Below, piece by piece: positions 1 to 12,402 of a stretch of 64,000 nt of DNA (position 1 is the stretch's first letter; every line of letters starts with the position of its first letter). The translations under genes were made by a program, and so were the position numbers. The stretch is from Adiantum capillus-veneris (Eukaryota > Streptophyta > Polypodiopsida > Polypodiales > Pteridaceae). Below the pieces are notes generated by a model that was given only the letters and a program-made list of their open reading frames with translations, made no database searches and was not told the DNA's origin. The DNA lies in NCBI GenBank assembly GCA_014529385.2, contig CM043943.1, forward strand, positions 105,474,355 through 105,538,354, written 5' to 3'.

Positions 1-1740
1 TGAAAGCTTATATTATTGGTGGCATATACACAATTGTGGTTTTAAAGAGGGGATGTTATTCTTCTTTACAATTAGGTCCCCACAATTTCAGGGAAAGAAA
101 CTTTCCAAAAAAAATAGAATGCAAAAGTGAAGGATGACATGAAGAAAACAAAAGTCTAATGGCACTAGTATGTCCTTTACATTTCACAAAATGGCGTAAT
201 AGGAATAATCTTGTGAAGATGCGTTGTATTACATAACAAAGGCAAAGGTGCATGAGGCGAGGAGCAGCAAAGGCTCAGCCACTCAGCGCAGGGGCACAGT
301 CGCATCTTCAGTACCTCCGTCTTGCTCATCATTGCCCGCGCGTCCTTCTGCAATCCCTTAGTTGCTGCAATGGAAGTGCGGGAAAGAAGGAGCCAGGAAG
401 ACTGTTTTTTTGTAATTCAAGCAACTATTAATGCTTGCATCGTCCGGACACAGGCAGAATGGTCAGCTCAGAGGTTGTAAAGTGTACTTTACCGGCATCC
501 GTGTTCGAACCTTGCGTAGTATTTTTTGAAAACTGCAGCAAACGGGGAGAAGCAAAAGGATCTCGTGAGATTCTGCCGGATTATAATAACAGATCAACGA
601 GTATGTACGGATTAGAAAGTGAAACAACTTGTTACTGTATATATTGAGAGAGAGGCATTCGTATATTATGCGGAAGGCCACTTTAGACACATGGCATAAA
701 TACGTGGTAGTGATTTTGGACCAATTAGGGAGATACTTTGGGAAGTCTTGTGAATGAAACAGTAAGTGAGTATTTTCACTTAGCAGCTCGATAAATATAG
801 ACCTTGACTTCAAAAATATAACACAAAGAGGGCATTGTCACTATAAATAGACCTTGACTTCATTGAGAAAAAGATGAGAAAGATAGTGTGACCCAATACC
901 TTATGCCCCTCTTTCAAAAAGGAAGGTAAACATGTCAACACCCTCTCACAAGGGCATACAAAAGATAACCAAAAAAAAAAAAAGTTTGTCATCATTAGCT
1001 TGCCATGTGGTGGCGCTAATCAACAAGCTTTATCCAATCGTTTACAATTACTGGTGTCATTCTTAGGGGGTTCTATGTGCTATATGCATTCTTTGTCATG
1101 TCCTTCCAACTTAAAAAATACAATTGCAATTAATACACACGGACTGCATTTGCTGCAAATGAACTAAAAACAAGGCAAAGGGTCAGGTTGGCATTCTAAA
1201 ACAATAACAGAAAAGGAGTCTTAAATAAAAGGTGGGACCCGTTTGTAAACAAAGATTTCAATTCTTTGCATGCTAAGGTGCAGGAAATGTAGTGACCAGT
1301 CCCTGTAATACTGCGACCGCATGGCGACGGCCGTCATGGTCTGGGGTCGGGGGGCAAGCCATTCTGGCCGTCCATCCCTCCCACATTGCAAGACAGAATT
1401 AGCGTGCAGGGCTCTACGATGCATGACATCTCAGCACGCAGAATCCTAGAGGCCAATATCAGGTGTCCAGCTCAACATGCAGAATCATCGTCTAGCTCCT
1501 CCAATCATTGCCAATCATTATTGCCAATGATTGCATGCCAAGTCAGTGCTCGTAATAATCTCTGCATGCGTCAAATTTGCAGCTCGTAATGCAAACCTGC
1601 AGCAACCAGTGGGGTAACGGCAGGTCAGCACCCTGAAATTGACGAGTGATGACACCTCAGCATGCATAATGTAAATAATCTGACCTCTGCGCCATATTCA
1701 GGTGAACACTACGCGACTGAGACCTGCAGACTGCACTAAA
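1..1740. other. Non-coding, no gene recognised
   Basis: Only short, composition-driven reading frames occur here, none with a recognisable domain. A short direct repeat (ATAGACCTTGACTTCA) occurs near 798 and 846. No LTR, primer site or transposase signature was found. Confidence 0.6.
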
Positions 1741-1742
1741 TA

Positions 1743-2935
1743 ATGGTGGCTCTATTGGCCCCCCTCCCCCAAACCCTTGACGGTCGGGAATGGACACTTA
1801 GTGTCCATTCACTCACAAAACCTGCTCCCCAATGGCTCCCGGCCTCCACCGTTCGCCAAGGGATCGCAGGTATTATGAGGAATGGACACTTAATGTCCAT
1901 TCCCTACCCTGTCAAGGTCGGCGGTCAGGGGGCTGCAAATCTCAGCCCTTCATTTAGTCGCCTTTACTGAGCAGAATGAAGGCGTACAACCATTGGATCA
2001 GAGACACCTCAGCAGCCGAAATCTGACAGGGGCTATCCAATCAAATTCAAATATTTCAGCAGCCAGAACGAGCTCATCGCTCGACTATTCAGCATGCAGA
2101 ATTTGTTGCAGCTTGACAGAGTCCGCGGGAGCCATGGGGAAGCAGGTATTATGAGTGAATGGACACTAACTGTCCATTCCCTACCCCGTCAAGGTCGGCG
2201 GTCAAGGGGCGGCAAATCTCAGCCCTTCATTTAGTCGCCTTTACTGAGCAGAATGAAGGCGTACAACCATTGGATCAGAGACACCTCAGCAGCCGAAATC
2301 TGACAGGGGTTATCCAATCAAATTCAAATATCTCAACAGCCAGAACAAGCTCATCGCTTGACTATTCAGCTTGCAAAATTTGCTGCAGCTTGGCAGAGTC
2401 TGCGGGAGCCATGGGAGAGCAGGTTTATGAGTGAATTAAGTGTTCATTCCCTAACCCGTCAAGGTCGACGGTCAGGGGGCTGCAAATCTCAGCCCTTCAT
2501 TTAGTCACCTTTACTGAGCAGAATGAAGGCGTACAACCATTGGGTCAGAGACACCTCAGCAGCCAAAATCTGACAGGCTATCCAATCAAATTCAAATATC
2601 TCAGCAGCCAGAACGAGCTCATCGCTTGACTATTCAGCATGCAGAATTTTCTGCAGCTTGGCAGAGTCCGCGGGAGCCATGGGGGAGCAGGTATTATGAG
2701 TGAATGGACACTAAGTGTCCATTCCCTATCACGTCAAGGTCGGCGGTCAGGGGGCTGCAAAGCTCAGCCCTTCATTTAGTCGCCTTTACTGAGCAAAATG
2801 AAGGCATACAACCATTGGATCAGAGACACCTCAGCAGCCAGAATGAGCTCATCGCTTGACTATTCAGCATGCAGAATTTGCTGCCGCTTGGCAGAGTCGC
2901 TGAGCATTGGACAACTCAGCACGCAGAATCGACAC
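1743..2935. repeat. ~275-bp tandem repeat array with internal palindrome
   Basis: A unit containing GTCCATTCCCTAC, CTCAGCCCTTCATTTAGTC, GACACCTCAGCAGCC and GAGCTCATCGCT recurs with anchor positions 1895, 2172, 2442 and 2717, so spacings are 277, 270 and 275 bp. A palindrome of the type GAATGGACACTTAGTGTCC plus ATTC sits at 1788-1810, 1879-1903, 2157-2179 and 2702-2724, with a degraded copy near 2430. The last unit fades out near 2935. Short ORFs across it reflect repetition of the unit, not genes. It may be a local satellite or the repetitive part of a DNA transposon; neither is proven. Confidence 0.85.
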
Positions 2936-4488
2936 CTTCGGACAGTAGGTATAGTAATAACGTCTTAATAGCGTGCTGCATGATGTTGATCAGAGAACCA
3001 GCAGATGAGAGTGCAGTTCATCCAATTCACTCTGATCAGAACCTCTCTGTGTTGCACGAAACGTTTCCAAACTGGAAATGTCAACCTGCCTCTTAGAACA
3101 TGAAACGGAAATATACATGACAAGGAAACGGCGGGGGTATACCCATTTGACAATAGCCAACCACAGAAAAACAAAACAATTTGAGCTTGCCGGAAAGCAC
3201 AAACAAGTGCTTATGGCCTTCGAGTCTTCCTCTTTCATTAACACACACGGATGGAAGCTTCCTTGGCCTATGATCGTGCCGAGAAGAGAATTCTGCAAAG
3301 TTCTGAAGCTCGCTGTGTGTTTGCAGAGAAACAGTGCCTTCTTTCTCAAGTTTTAGAGTTTGTTTTGGATAAGAGGGCTCGGTTTTTAAAGATGGGTGCC
3401 CGCTTCAAACACGCTGAAAGAAGGGGGTTCAAACATGCTCAAAGTGGGAGGCTTGATTTTCTTTTAATAATCCAACGCCAGCTTGGCTTTTTTGGGGGCA
3501 AAAGAGGTGCCGTTTCAAAGCGTTTCGAGGCAGCCAGAAACGTGCTCCCCCGCCAGAAACTCAGAAACGCGTTTCCTGAGGCTGAGGGGCCGTTTCCTGC
3601 AACACAGGAACCTCTACTTCTACTGCTGCTCGAGGCTGATGGCGCAGTGAACACATGTTTTTGCCCCCCTTCCACCAACACTTGATGGTCGGGAATGGTC
3701 CTGAAGTGACCATTCCCCCGTAACATGTGCTCCCACCATGGCTCCCAGTGGAACCCCATCAAACACTAAGGCTTTCCAGCAGGCTGGACAGTACACCATC
3801 AAACAAGAACCTACAAACTCCAATCAAGCTTTTGCAATCCTCTTTCAACAAGAGCTTGTCACTTCATTTGCCAGCACTCTGTACATGGCCTTTGCTGCTC
3901 ATTAAGAATCGACTTCACAAATAACATGGTCAAAGCAAAATTCAACATAAGGATGGAAAGGAAAAACCAGAGAGAAGAACACATGTAACAGAATCGCGTT
4001 TGATGTTTCATGCAACATCAATTCATGCAATTTTTCAGTTACACCTAGCTCATACATTTGAAGAATAAAGACCATTAGCCATGCAATACATTAAGAAGAT
4101 GCTCAGTGTGAAGATAACCAGAGCCTTTTGCCTAGATAGAGGCAGCTTGTGCTATCCGTGTCCATTGCGGCAAAGCCATCCATTTGCTTCAAAATCCTAC
4201 TTGAACACAGTGAAACCACCTATTAAAGCTTCACCAAAGCTCGAACCCCTCCATACAAAGTGCACAGAAGAAGGTCCAACATTGCCACATTGGAAAGGAC
4301 ACACATAACAAATGACTTGCTTTCAGCCCCATACTTCACGGAACTTTAAGTTGCTCTGCATGAAGAAGACAGTCAATAGCCAATACATCAAGCTGCAATC
4401 ATGTGCTACCAACTTGCCTCTTGTCTTCAGAAACAACTACACAATCATAACCTTTGTCTATCCTTGTGTAAACATAAGTACAAGGCAG
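2936..4488. other. Intergenic; diverged repeat-related unit at 3681-3720
   Basis: No gene recognised. A 144-codon plus-strand frame at 3251-3685 matches no domain I know. At 3681-3716, CTTGATGGTCGGGAATGG followed by an inverted copy (GGAATGGTC / GACCATTCC, 5-nt spacer) mirrors 1777-1810 upstream, and both are followed by 'ATGGCTCCC'. This suggests the same repeat family bounds 1.74-3.75 kb. The right part, 3.75-4.49 kb, includes the probable 3' untranslated region of the minus-strand gene that ends at 4489. Confidence 0.5.
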
Positions 4489-6300
4489 TCAAACCACCTC
4501 ATCATCACCAAGATCGAAGTCCAACTCATCATCAAATTCCTCATCTTCCTCGCCAAAAGACCACTCCATGTCATCATCAGATGCAGACCCATGTGCATCC
4601 TGCTGCTCCTCCTCTGAGAAAGCTGAAAAGCTAGCTTTTTGCACGGGCGCATCACGGCCAAAAACCTTGTGTTCCACATCGAAATCATCATTGCGGACTC
4701 CTGCCAGTACTTCAAGTTCTCTTTTCCGAGCAGAATCATGATAAACCGCCCATGCCCGAATAGACTCTTGGAAATCTTGTGCGGTTACACCTCGACAAAT
4801 GTCCTCCCAAGGAAACCAGAAATCAGCATATCTTTTCAATGACCTGGACTCTCCAAAAACAATAGTCGTCAGATCCAAAGCTCTGGCATCTGCAAGCATC
4901 CGTGCGAAATCCATGTCGTCAGAAACAAGACAAATGCATTTGATGCCCTTGTTTATGGAGTCTGCCATCTGTTTCTTCAGCTCAATGTCCGCAGCCTGGG
5001 GCTTATACTGCACTGTCTTTACAAAGATACCTGCTCGGCGCAAATCGGTCTCAAGACCATAGCCAACCTTTGGAACCAGTATTGGGTTTGCCACTTCTTT
5101 ATACCTCTGTGTCTTTGGAAGCATCGCCGCTCTGTATTTCTCTTTCTTCTTTCCCTTGAGAGAATTCAGCCTTGTCATCCTCTTGTGATGCTCTCTCTCG
5201 TGAAGCTGCTTGAAATGCTTCTTGAGAAGAATGTTATTTTTGCATTTTCGACCACAAAGATTGCACACATAGGGTTCCTCTGGTTGCACAAGGCCTTTCT
5301 TTTCAAGAATGTCTAGCTCTTTTCGACAGCGCCTCTGTTCACGCACCCAATTCGGAATATGTGTGAAAGCATGGTGGTTCGCATATGCCACCATGTCAAC
5401 AACAGAGCCAAACTGCGAAGCAGCATGTCGAAGGTAGAGACCTGCATGGTACGGAGATGATGTTGGGGGTTTGTTGTCAAGGTCCCAGAACACAGATACT
5501 GTTGCATTCTTGAAAGGAGAATTATTTAATTCACTGCTTGATTGTCCCTGGCTGAGAGGGCTCACATAACCTGAAGAGGATAAATTGCCAAAGCTCCGAT
5601 GGGCTTCATAGCCAGCAGAAACAACCTCATGTAATCTGTCAGCACGTGCAGGATACTCGCTTCGAGGCCTGCCATAGGTGCCTAACGGAGAAGACATTCG
5701 GTTCGACCTTGTCTCAATCTTGAAGGGAGTTGAAGCAGGAAATTTTCTGTTCAAGCTTCCGGTACCCTGGTAGCCGTTGTCGGGTGAAGGCTCCCCACCA
5801 AAGCCCTCCAGGCTGCTCATGCTTCTGTGCAGAGACCTAGGCCTTCTGTCAAAGTTTTCTGATGGACCATGGCCCTCACCTCCTCGTAAAGCCTCTCTGT
5901 TGGAGATTCCTGTAGAGTCATATTTTCTGCGAAAGGGTGCAGGCTCTTCATTGTACAATTCATACCTGCTTGAATCCGCTGAGGTCTCATTGTCGTTTAC
6001 TCCATAACTCTTGCAGATTATGGAGAAACGAGAGCTGCTTTCTCCACAGATGGCATAGCTGAAATCTGTGTAAATGCACTCAAAAGGAGAATGTCTGCTG
6101 AAGGTTGTACGGTCTTGGATACTGAAGCTTCCCTGCAAACTGTAGCATATAAGGACTTCATGACATCGACCATACAGTAAGGGGCGATGGTAGTGGGGGC
6201 CATGGAGAAGCTTAGTGTTGGCGATGAAGAAGGGGGAATAGGAAAGGGTCGACGATGATGGTGGATTGGCTCGAAAGCTGCTCAGCATTATCACCAGCAC
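4489..6300 (-). CDS. NYN-domain putative ribonuclease with internal C2H2 zinc finger
   Basis: 603-aa uninterrupted reading frame. Residues about 268-310 carry the first half of an NYN/PIN-like nuclease fold (VSVFWDLDNKPP, with conserved acidic D and N). A C2H2 finger (C346, C349, H362, H367; CNLCGRKCKNN) follows, then the second half of the fold (residues about 436-484; ADIELKKQM and LVSDDMDF with acidic residues). This is the plant 'putative endonuclease or glycosyl hydrolase' NYN architecture; relatives act in RNA processing, some in organelles. The first ~47 residues are Ser-rich and lack acidic residues, compatible with an organelle transit peptide. Residues 563-603 form a strongly acidic tail. 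The region 110-260 is Ser/Gly/Arg-rich and probably disordered. The first ATG is used; a second Met lies at codon 5. It is the only gene here that looks intact and non-transposon. The absence of introns in the coding region is notable but not proof of retroposition. The RNA substrate is unknown. Confidence 0.85.
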   Translation of the reverse strand: MLVIMLSSFRANPPSSSTLSYSPFFIANTKLLHGPHYHRPLLYGRCHEVLICYSLQGSFSIQDRTTFSRHSPFECIYTDFSYAICGESSSRFSIICKSYGVNDNETSADSSRYELYNEEPAPFRRKYDSTGISNREALRGGEGHGPSENFDRRPRSLHRSMSSLEGFGGEPSPDNGYQGTGSLNRKFPASTPFKIETRSNRMSSPLGTYGRPRSEYPARADRLHEVVSAGYEAHRSFGNLSSSGYVSPLSQGQSSSELNNSPFKNATVSVFWDLDNKPPTSSPYHAGLYLRHAASQFGSVVDMVAYANHHAFTHIPNWVREQRRCRKELDILEKKGLVQPEEPYVCNLCGRKCKNNILLKKHFKQLHEREHHKRMTRLNSLKGKKKEKYRAAMLPKTQRYKEVANPILVPKVGYGLETDLRRAGIFVKTVQYKPQAADIELKKQMADSINKGIKCICLVSDDMDFARMLADARALDLTTIVFGESRSLKRYADFWFPWEDICRGVTAQDFQESIRAWAVYHDSARKRELEVLAGVRNDDFDVEHKVFGRDAPVQKASFSAFSEEEQQDAHGSASDDDMEWSFGEEDEEFDDELDFDLGDDEVV

Positions 6301-6932
6301 TTCCTAAGGCATACTGCTCTTCCAAATTATCTTGAGGCTCCGTGCTTTGTTGGCACTCCAGAAAGTGCAGAGGAAGTGTACAACAAGCACCCTTCAAATT
6401 TTAAAGTTGTTTTATTTTTCTCCTCTTTCATCTGTGGTCTTTCTTCTTCTTAGTTTCCTTTTCTCTCTCTCTCTCTCTCACACACATTGGAGTGAAAGCG
6501 AGTGCCAACGTCTGTCTCCAAATGCCTTGTTGCATTAGCATTGAGTTAGTGAAGAGCATTTGGGCTTTGAGTTATAGATGTAGTGATGTTTTGAGCAGAA
6601 CATGTCATCAATGCAAGTTTCTCATTACCAATTTCAATGAATACTTCATGATTGATGCACGTTTTCTTCTCTTAGGCTAAATTAATTAACTTTTGTATAG
6701 AAATGCATCTAATTATGTGTACCATGTTTTACCACCTAATGAGGGGGGAAGGAGAGTCACAAAATTAAGGAGAGAAATTGCCAACAAATAAGTAAATTTA
6801 TGAATTTCGTGTTTAAATCGTAATTAAACCGACACATTGAGGCATTGCATAGGCATAAAACTAAATTAAAGAGAGAAAGGAACGATACAGAATAGAGGGT
6901 CAGAATAACCCCCTTTTATGGTATGTGATTAT
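6301..6932. other. Upstream region of the NYN gene, with CT/CA microsatellite
   Basis: Holds the presumed promoter and 5' untranslated region of the minus-strand NYN gene. A (CT)n(CA)n tract lies at 6463-6486, reading GA on the gene's sense strand, a common feature of plant leaders. No clear TATA box was assigned. No other gene was seen. Confidence 0.45.
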
Positions 6933-7388
6933 GTTACACTAATATATTTATTTATTTATTTATATTTATCGATTAGTTGAGAAGTGGAACACTATAGCAG
7001 ATGATGTCGAATGCACATGGATAAGTCTAAAGACACCTCTATTTATAAACTCTCTCAGTACACTCTCTCTCTCCCTCTCCTGAAATTAATACATAGGCTC
7101 ACATGGGTTCAATAAGAAACCCATATGGAGGAGAGTAGCTTGGCCCCACTTTCATGTCGATCTTCGCCTCTCTTCTCTACCTCTCATCTCATCTATTGCA
7201 TGCATGTGTAGCGCTCCACTATAAGAGGTGTGCATGCCGCTCCCTCTCCCTCTCTCTTACTCACTCTCTTTGTTTATGTCCCTCATCAAATTGTGTGTGC
7301 AAATGAGTCTCCGGGTATACACAGTTGTTGGTTTCCTCTCTCAAATGTAGTCTTTTTGTGTTTTCATGGCTAAGCTCTCGTTGTAGCA
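6933..7388 (+). mobile_element. Putative LTR (solo or 5' LTR remnant)
   Basis: Sequence beginning TGTTACACTAATATATTT and ending TTGTAGCA lies directly before a tRNA-iMet-type primer site. A TATA-like box (TATTTATAAA) at 7040-7049 fits a U3/R boundary. The left border is an inference from the TG dinucleotide; no second copy was found. The interior to the right (7.4-9.2 kb) has no recognisable gag or pol. Confidence 0.45.
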
Positions 7389-7389
7389 G

Positions 7390-7401
7390 TGGTATCAGAG
7401 C
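7390..7401 (+). other. Primer binding site, tRNA-iMet type
   Basis: TGGTATCAGAGC, the standard complement of plant initiator tRNA-Met used by many copia and gypsy elements, one base after a CA LTR end. Confidence 0.75.
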
Positions 7402-7950
7402 TCATGGCTATGCTCTTGGTGATGCATCAGTCATAAATATGCAAGATTTGGCATATCAAACCCTACGAGATGCATGTTTCAACTTACAACTACATAGATC
7501 TTCACGACCATATATCAAAGATAAATGTAGTTTCATAATCTTGATTTTTTTTCCCATTTCTTCCTTCTATCTCTTGATGTTGCACATCTCTTCCGATTAT
7601 AAGGTAAATGGATGAATTTTATTCTTTTTCAATGTGTTTTTAGAGGAAGGATGCACTTTGATCGAGATGAGATTAGGATTCTAATCAGACTAAGTGAGTA
7701 TGCGAGACTTGATTGGCAAATAGGACCAATCGAGCGGTCTCCATTGTCATACATATCCTTGTTACTTACAATTAACTTGTTTCTTGACTTTGAAAGAAGT
7801 CCCTGAAAATATGAGATGTTCTAAATCAATATAATAGTAAAGAGTATAGTGGGTGGTTTAAATTCTTGATCAAACACATGGCTACAAACATAGTATCTTG
7901 ATTGACATTGACATCACAAGTGACAATCAATGTAAGCATTTTGTGGGGAC

Positions 7951-7993
<43 letters not shown>

Positions 7994-9245
7994 ATGCAGA
8001 GGCCATTCATGGGCTGCTGTTGCCCTCACACACTAGGTGTTCACAAAGCAGTAGGAGTAGGTGATGAATCCTAGCGTTGTTGCAGGTTGACCTCCTCTCC
8101 ACTAATGTAAAAGTAGCATTTGCACCACTGTAGTAGCTAATCAACAAGAGAAACTCCCATTAAATCAACAAGGGGCAAAGAAGGGTGTTGGAACATGTAG
8201 TTGGTGAGTGGTAAAGGAGCAAACAAATGGTAGGTTGTTCTGACACATATGGACTTGCACATCGGCATACTAGCCATCGAAATTGTGAATGCTCTAAAAA
8301 TGTGGCTTTCTCAATATCTTGGTGCAGTCTTGCACATTTTTACTTCTCTTTCATTTTGGAGTGGTCATCTTTGGTACTCTTTGGTATGTCCACACTCCTA
8401 CCCAACTCCATAGACAATCACACATACGCACACATATTGTCAGCTTTGATTTGGTTGCAAAAACACACATATGCACACGATCATATGTGCTACCGAGGAT
8501 ATTCCAAGATTCATAGATCTGTATCAAGTGATTCTTTCTCCAACACACAACAGGCTAGCTAATATATTCTATGATAACTTGGCTCAGTGCAAGGAAGCAT
8601 TGATACGTAAGAAACATGAGTGCTCTAAGTCAAAGTCATAAATGAATAAATTAAAAAAGAAACATAATCTTGATCTCAATGTGCTCTAATCCCTCGTGTC
8701 TAAGCCTAGGAAAACATAATAACACAGGGACAACTGAGGGATAAGAAAGTCATTTTTCCTAAATTTTAATTCTTTCTCCTTGTGAAGATGCAAACGAGAA
8801 ATACTAGTAGAACTTCCAAATTTTAGGATTTTTGAGTAAATTTTTCTTGTATAATTCTTCCCTTTACCATGCTTTGCAACCGGCTAAGCTTCCACTTTCA
8901 ACAGGCTCCATGCTAAGTTGAGGCAAACCTTTCCCAAACGTTGAGGATGATGGACAAACTATAAGTCAAAGGCTCCAAGCGTTGCAACTCCACAGACAAT
9001 CAGGATATTGCGCTACTATAATATGTCTTTCAACCAAGCATCCATGGCCCCAACCTTACACCTTACGTATAGAAGCATGGAAACAGGTCTGGCTTTTGCT
9101 CTTAAAACTGTAAATTGGTGGAAGATGCAAAGAAACATAAACAATATCCCATTTCTCTCTGGTATGCTAGTGTGATCGTGAAGGAAGCTAGTTGGGTAGG
9201 CTATATACCAAGAGATAGCAATGTGCAATTGGATTGAGATTGATA
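7402..9245. other. Degraded TE interior / intergenic, no gene recognised
   Basis: Only short reading frames. A compound microsatellite, (CT)n followed by (CA)n, lies at 7951-7994. The stretch follows an LTR-type primer site, so it is probably decayed retrotransposon interior, but no gag or pol motif survives. Confidence 0.4.
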
Positions 9246-11230
9246 TTATCCATAATAACTCCATAATATTGATTCAAGTTCAAAGAAACATGCTGAAGAG
9301 TTGTGAGGGCTACGGCCCGCCGTGCTCGTGCGTGTAGGGAAGGGAAAGAGAAACACGGCAAATGGGGCAACACAACTCTGTGGAACGAGAAAGTGAGAGT
9401 GTTTCTTTATTGCATTTATGTATATAACCATAGCATACATAAGACTACCTACAACTGAAGAATATGGCACACTTGCCATTTTTGCTCTCTCAGTATCTGA
9501 CTTGGGAGAATCTTCTTGCTAAATATGACAGTAGTGGGGTACTCATTGCCTTCCTCCCTACATAATGAAATGTTGCAAGACCTTGTGGATATAGGATTCT
9601 TGAGACAACTCATGAATTACCTTTTTCATGTCTCTCTTGATACGCATACCAAGAAAATAATTTACTTCACCCAAATCCATCAAAGCCAAGTTTTTGCTCA
9701 ACATTTGCTTCAATTTGGCAATCTCCTCAATAGAATTTCCTACAATGAGTATGTCATCAACATATAAAATGATAATGACTAAAGAATCATCACTGAGTTT
9801 CTTTGTATACAAGTAGTGATCCTCTCAGAATCCTTCTAAAACCATGGGACCGCATAAAAGCGTCAAACTTTTGATACTACTACTTTGAACCTTGCTTTGA
9901 GCCATAAAGCACGTTCTTGAGTTTTCATACAAGCTCCTCCCTACTAGACTATTTAAAAACCTTCAGATTGTTTTATGTAATTATCCTCTTCTAGGTGTGT
10001 TCGCATCTATTTGAACAAGTTCCATGTCCTCAATGGCTACTAGGCCAAGCAATATCACAATGTAGTCATCTTAACCACAAGCAAAAAGATTTTATCAAAA
10101 TAAACTCCCTTTTGGTTCTTGAATCCCTTAGCAACCAATCTAGCCTTGTACTTCAGCTTGGGATCATCAGATGTAAGCTTCTTCTTGTAAACTCATTTGC
10201 AAGGTACTTAGATTGCATGGCTTGCTTCCACTTGACCTTGTCATCCATTTTCATGGCTTCTTTGTAGCAAGATGGCTTATCATAGTCAGTCAGCATGATG
10301 TAATCCAACCTTGGTTGAAATCGCTCAGGTGGGTGTGAGGATCTAGTAGATCATCTCAAAGCGTGAATATTGTTTTCTGCCCTGTCAATGTCCTTGAACG
10401 TGATTTTTCTATACTCAACCTCTTTGACATGATTCTTTTGCATCTTTTGTTTGTTGAAGATAACATGTAAATTACAAATTACTTTGCAAGATTTTGGGTG
10501 CCAAAGATGATATCCCATCTCTCCATCTGCACCATAACCAAGGAAAATGCATGTGTGACGTTGGGTCTAGCTTCTTTCAAAGCTCTCTAGACACATGTGC
10601 ATATGCCTCATATCCAAAGACACAAAAATGATCATAATGTGGTTTCTTTTCGGACCACCACTCCTCTAGAATTTGGTAATTCAATTGCATACTAGGTGAT
10701 AGATTGATGATATGTATTGTTGTCAGTACCGACTCTATCCAATTGTTATAGAAAACATGTTTGTGACTTCATCCAGAATCGTACGATTCATCCTTTCTAC
10801 AACTCCATTCTAATTAGGTGTGTAAGGTGTAGTAAGCTGCCTCTTAATACCTCTCTTGCTGCAAAAATTCTCAAACTCCTTAGAGACATATTCTCCACCA
10901 TTATAAGTCCTCAAGCTTTTGATCTTCTTGCCAGGCTAATTTTCTATCAATGCTAAGAACTTTGGAAAGTAGAGAAGAACTCATCCTTATGCCGCAACGG
11001 ATGAACCCACACCTTTCTAGTGAAATTTTTCTATGAAAGTCACAAAATAGCTAGTTCCCCCTAGAGACTTGGTGAGCATAGGACAAGAAACATCACTATG
11101 GACAAGCTCTAGTGGCTACAAATGCTTCCTATTCAATGACAATGAGGTGTTCCTAGATTGTTTACCATAGATGCAATGCTCACACATAGAAAAATCGAAA
11201 TTACTTAGCACAGACAAATACCCAAAATAT
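9246..11230 (-). pseudogene. Ty1/copia pol remnant (integrase to RT/RNase H)
   Basis: On the minus strand, several frames together give copia motifs in pol order. Near 11.2 kb is the integrase zinc-binding end (CEHCIYGKQSR) and then the core start (LELVHSDV). Near 10.8-10.9 kb is a block matching RTYNGGEY and RQLTTPYTPNQNGV. At 9558-9812 is the RT palm with ILYVDDILIVG and LGEVNYFLGMRI. At 9420-9480 is the RNase H entry (PYSSVVGSLMYAMV). Frameshifts and stops break every part, so no product is expected. No LTR or primer site could be assigned. An insertion-like break at about 9.3-9.42 kb ends the homology. Confidence 0.8.
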
Positions 11231-12402
11231 TCTAGTGTTTTCATTTCATTTTGGCTTATGTGGCCTGGCCAGCTCTACCATACCTTAATAGGCAGCTTGG
11301 CTATGAATATACAGTCCTCTTTTACACACGAAACAAACCTAGGGTCAAATTTGTACTCTTTCATAATATATAGAGAGAAACTCTCTTATAAATTCAAAAA
11401 ACTGAACTTTTGTCTAGATAGTTGGGTAAAAACCAATCCGTTCTCTCTCTCCTAAAATGGGGTCCCTCCAAAAACGTGTTAAACCTTTCTTCCCTCCCTC
11501 TCTATTGTGTCATCTCTCACTTCTCTTCACTTCACCTTGCAAGTTGCTTCTCTTTCCTTCCTTTCATTTTTCCCTCACAAAAGCTCTACAACAGAAGTTT
11601 GAACCTCCTTTCCCTCCTCAAGCTTACTGCATTCTCCTCAAGCTTGTTGCACTCTCCTCAAGATGAAGTTCTTCATTTCTCCATGAGCCTCAATAAACAC
11701 TTTTACCTAAAGTTGAAGATCTGCAGCATACCCTTCTGCTAGATCATCCCTCTTTCTTTCCTCAACAGGTTTCCTGCTCCTTCTCCATTAAGATCTCTAG
11801 AGAGGATCTACTTCTCTCTCAAGATTTGCAGCATTATCTTCCCCATTAAGCCAACAAGCAGGTGGAGCAATATAGCAGTAAGTGGCATCAACCGTCTTTG
11901 TGTACCATCAAGAATCTTGCTCTTTTTACAGTAGAGAGCATGGATGTACAATGTCTAATCATAAGTGTTTGTCTGCAAGTTGTGCCATTATTCCCCATGG
12001 CATCACTAGGCACTCGATGACCTAGGAGTAGCATTGACTCCATTTCATGCAGAAATGTATAAGATGACAATGGATGTTGGGTGGCGATGGAGTTCAAACG
12101 AATGATGTGGGTGACAATGCAGCCTAGCTCAAAAGGTGCACACAAGGTCTCAAGGAGACACATGGATTCTCGAGCACACCATTGGAAGGGAAGAATCATG
12201 GAGTTCAAGCAAACACAAGATGGCAAGAGGCTTGCAAAGGTGCATCATGTGTATGTTGCTTCACAATTGAAGCTAGAGACAGTAGTGGCTCCATCGAGGT
12301 TTCCTGTAAATTGTAATTCTATTCCTCTTTCAAGTTTTTAGATTGTCTATTTAGTAATTTTTCCGTGTACGTTGCTTTTGATGACTGTAAGATTTTCATT
12401 GC
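11231..12402. other. Intergenic with ~430-bp pyrimidine-rich stretch
   Basis: From about 11436 to 11860 the plus strand is strongly pyrimidine-rich (runs such as CTTCTCTTTCCTTCC), producing long low-complexity reading frames without domains. It may be an LTR leader or untranslated region of decayed TE. An 86-codon plus-strand frame at 12081-12341 is unrecognised. Confidence 0.4.

Noticed and set aside
3251..3685. 144-codon plus-strand ORF
   Set aside because: No domain, overlapping open frame on the other strand, and repeat-related flank; not enough to call a gene.
11422..11742. 106- and 69-codon ORFs
   Set aside because: Open because of pyrimidine-rich low complexity (Ser/Leu/Phe/Pro runs).
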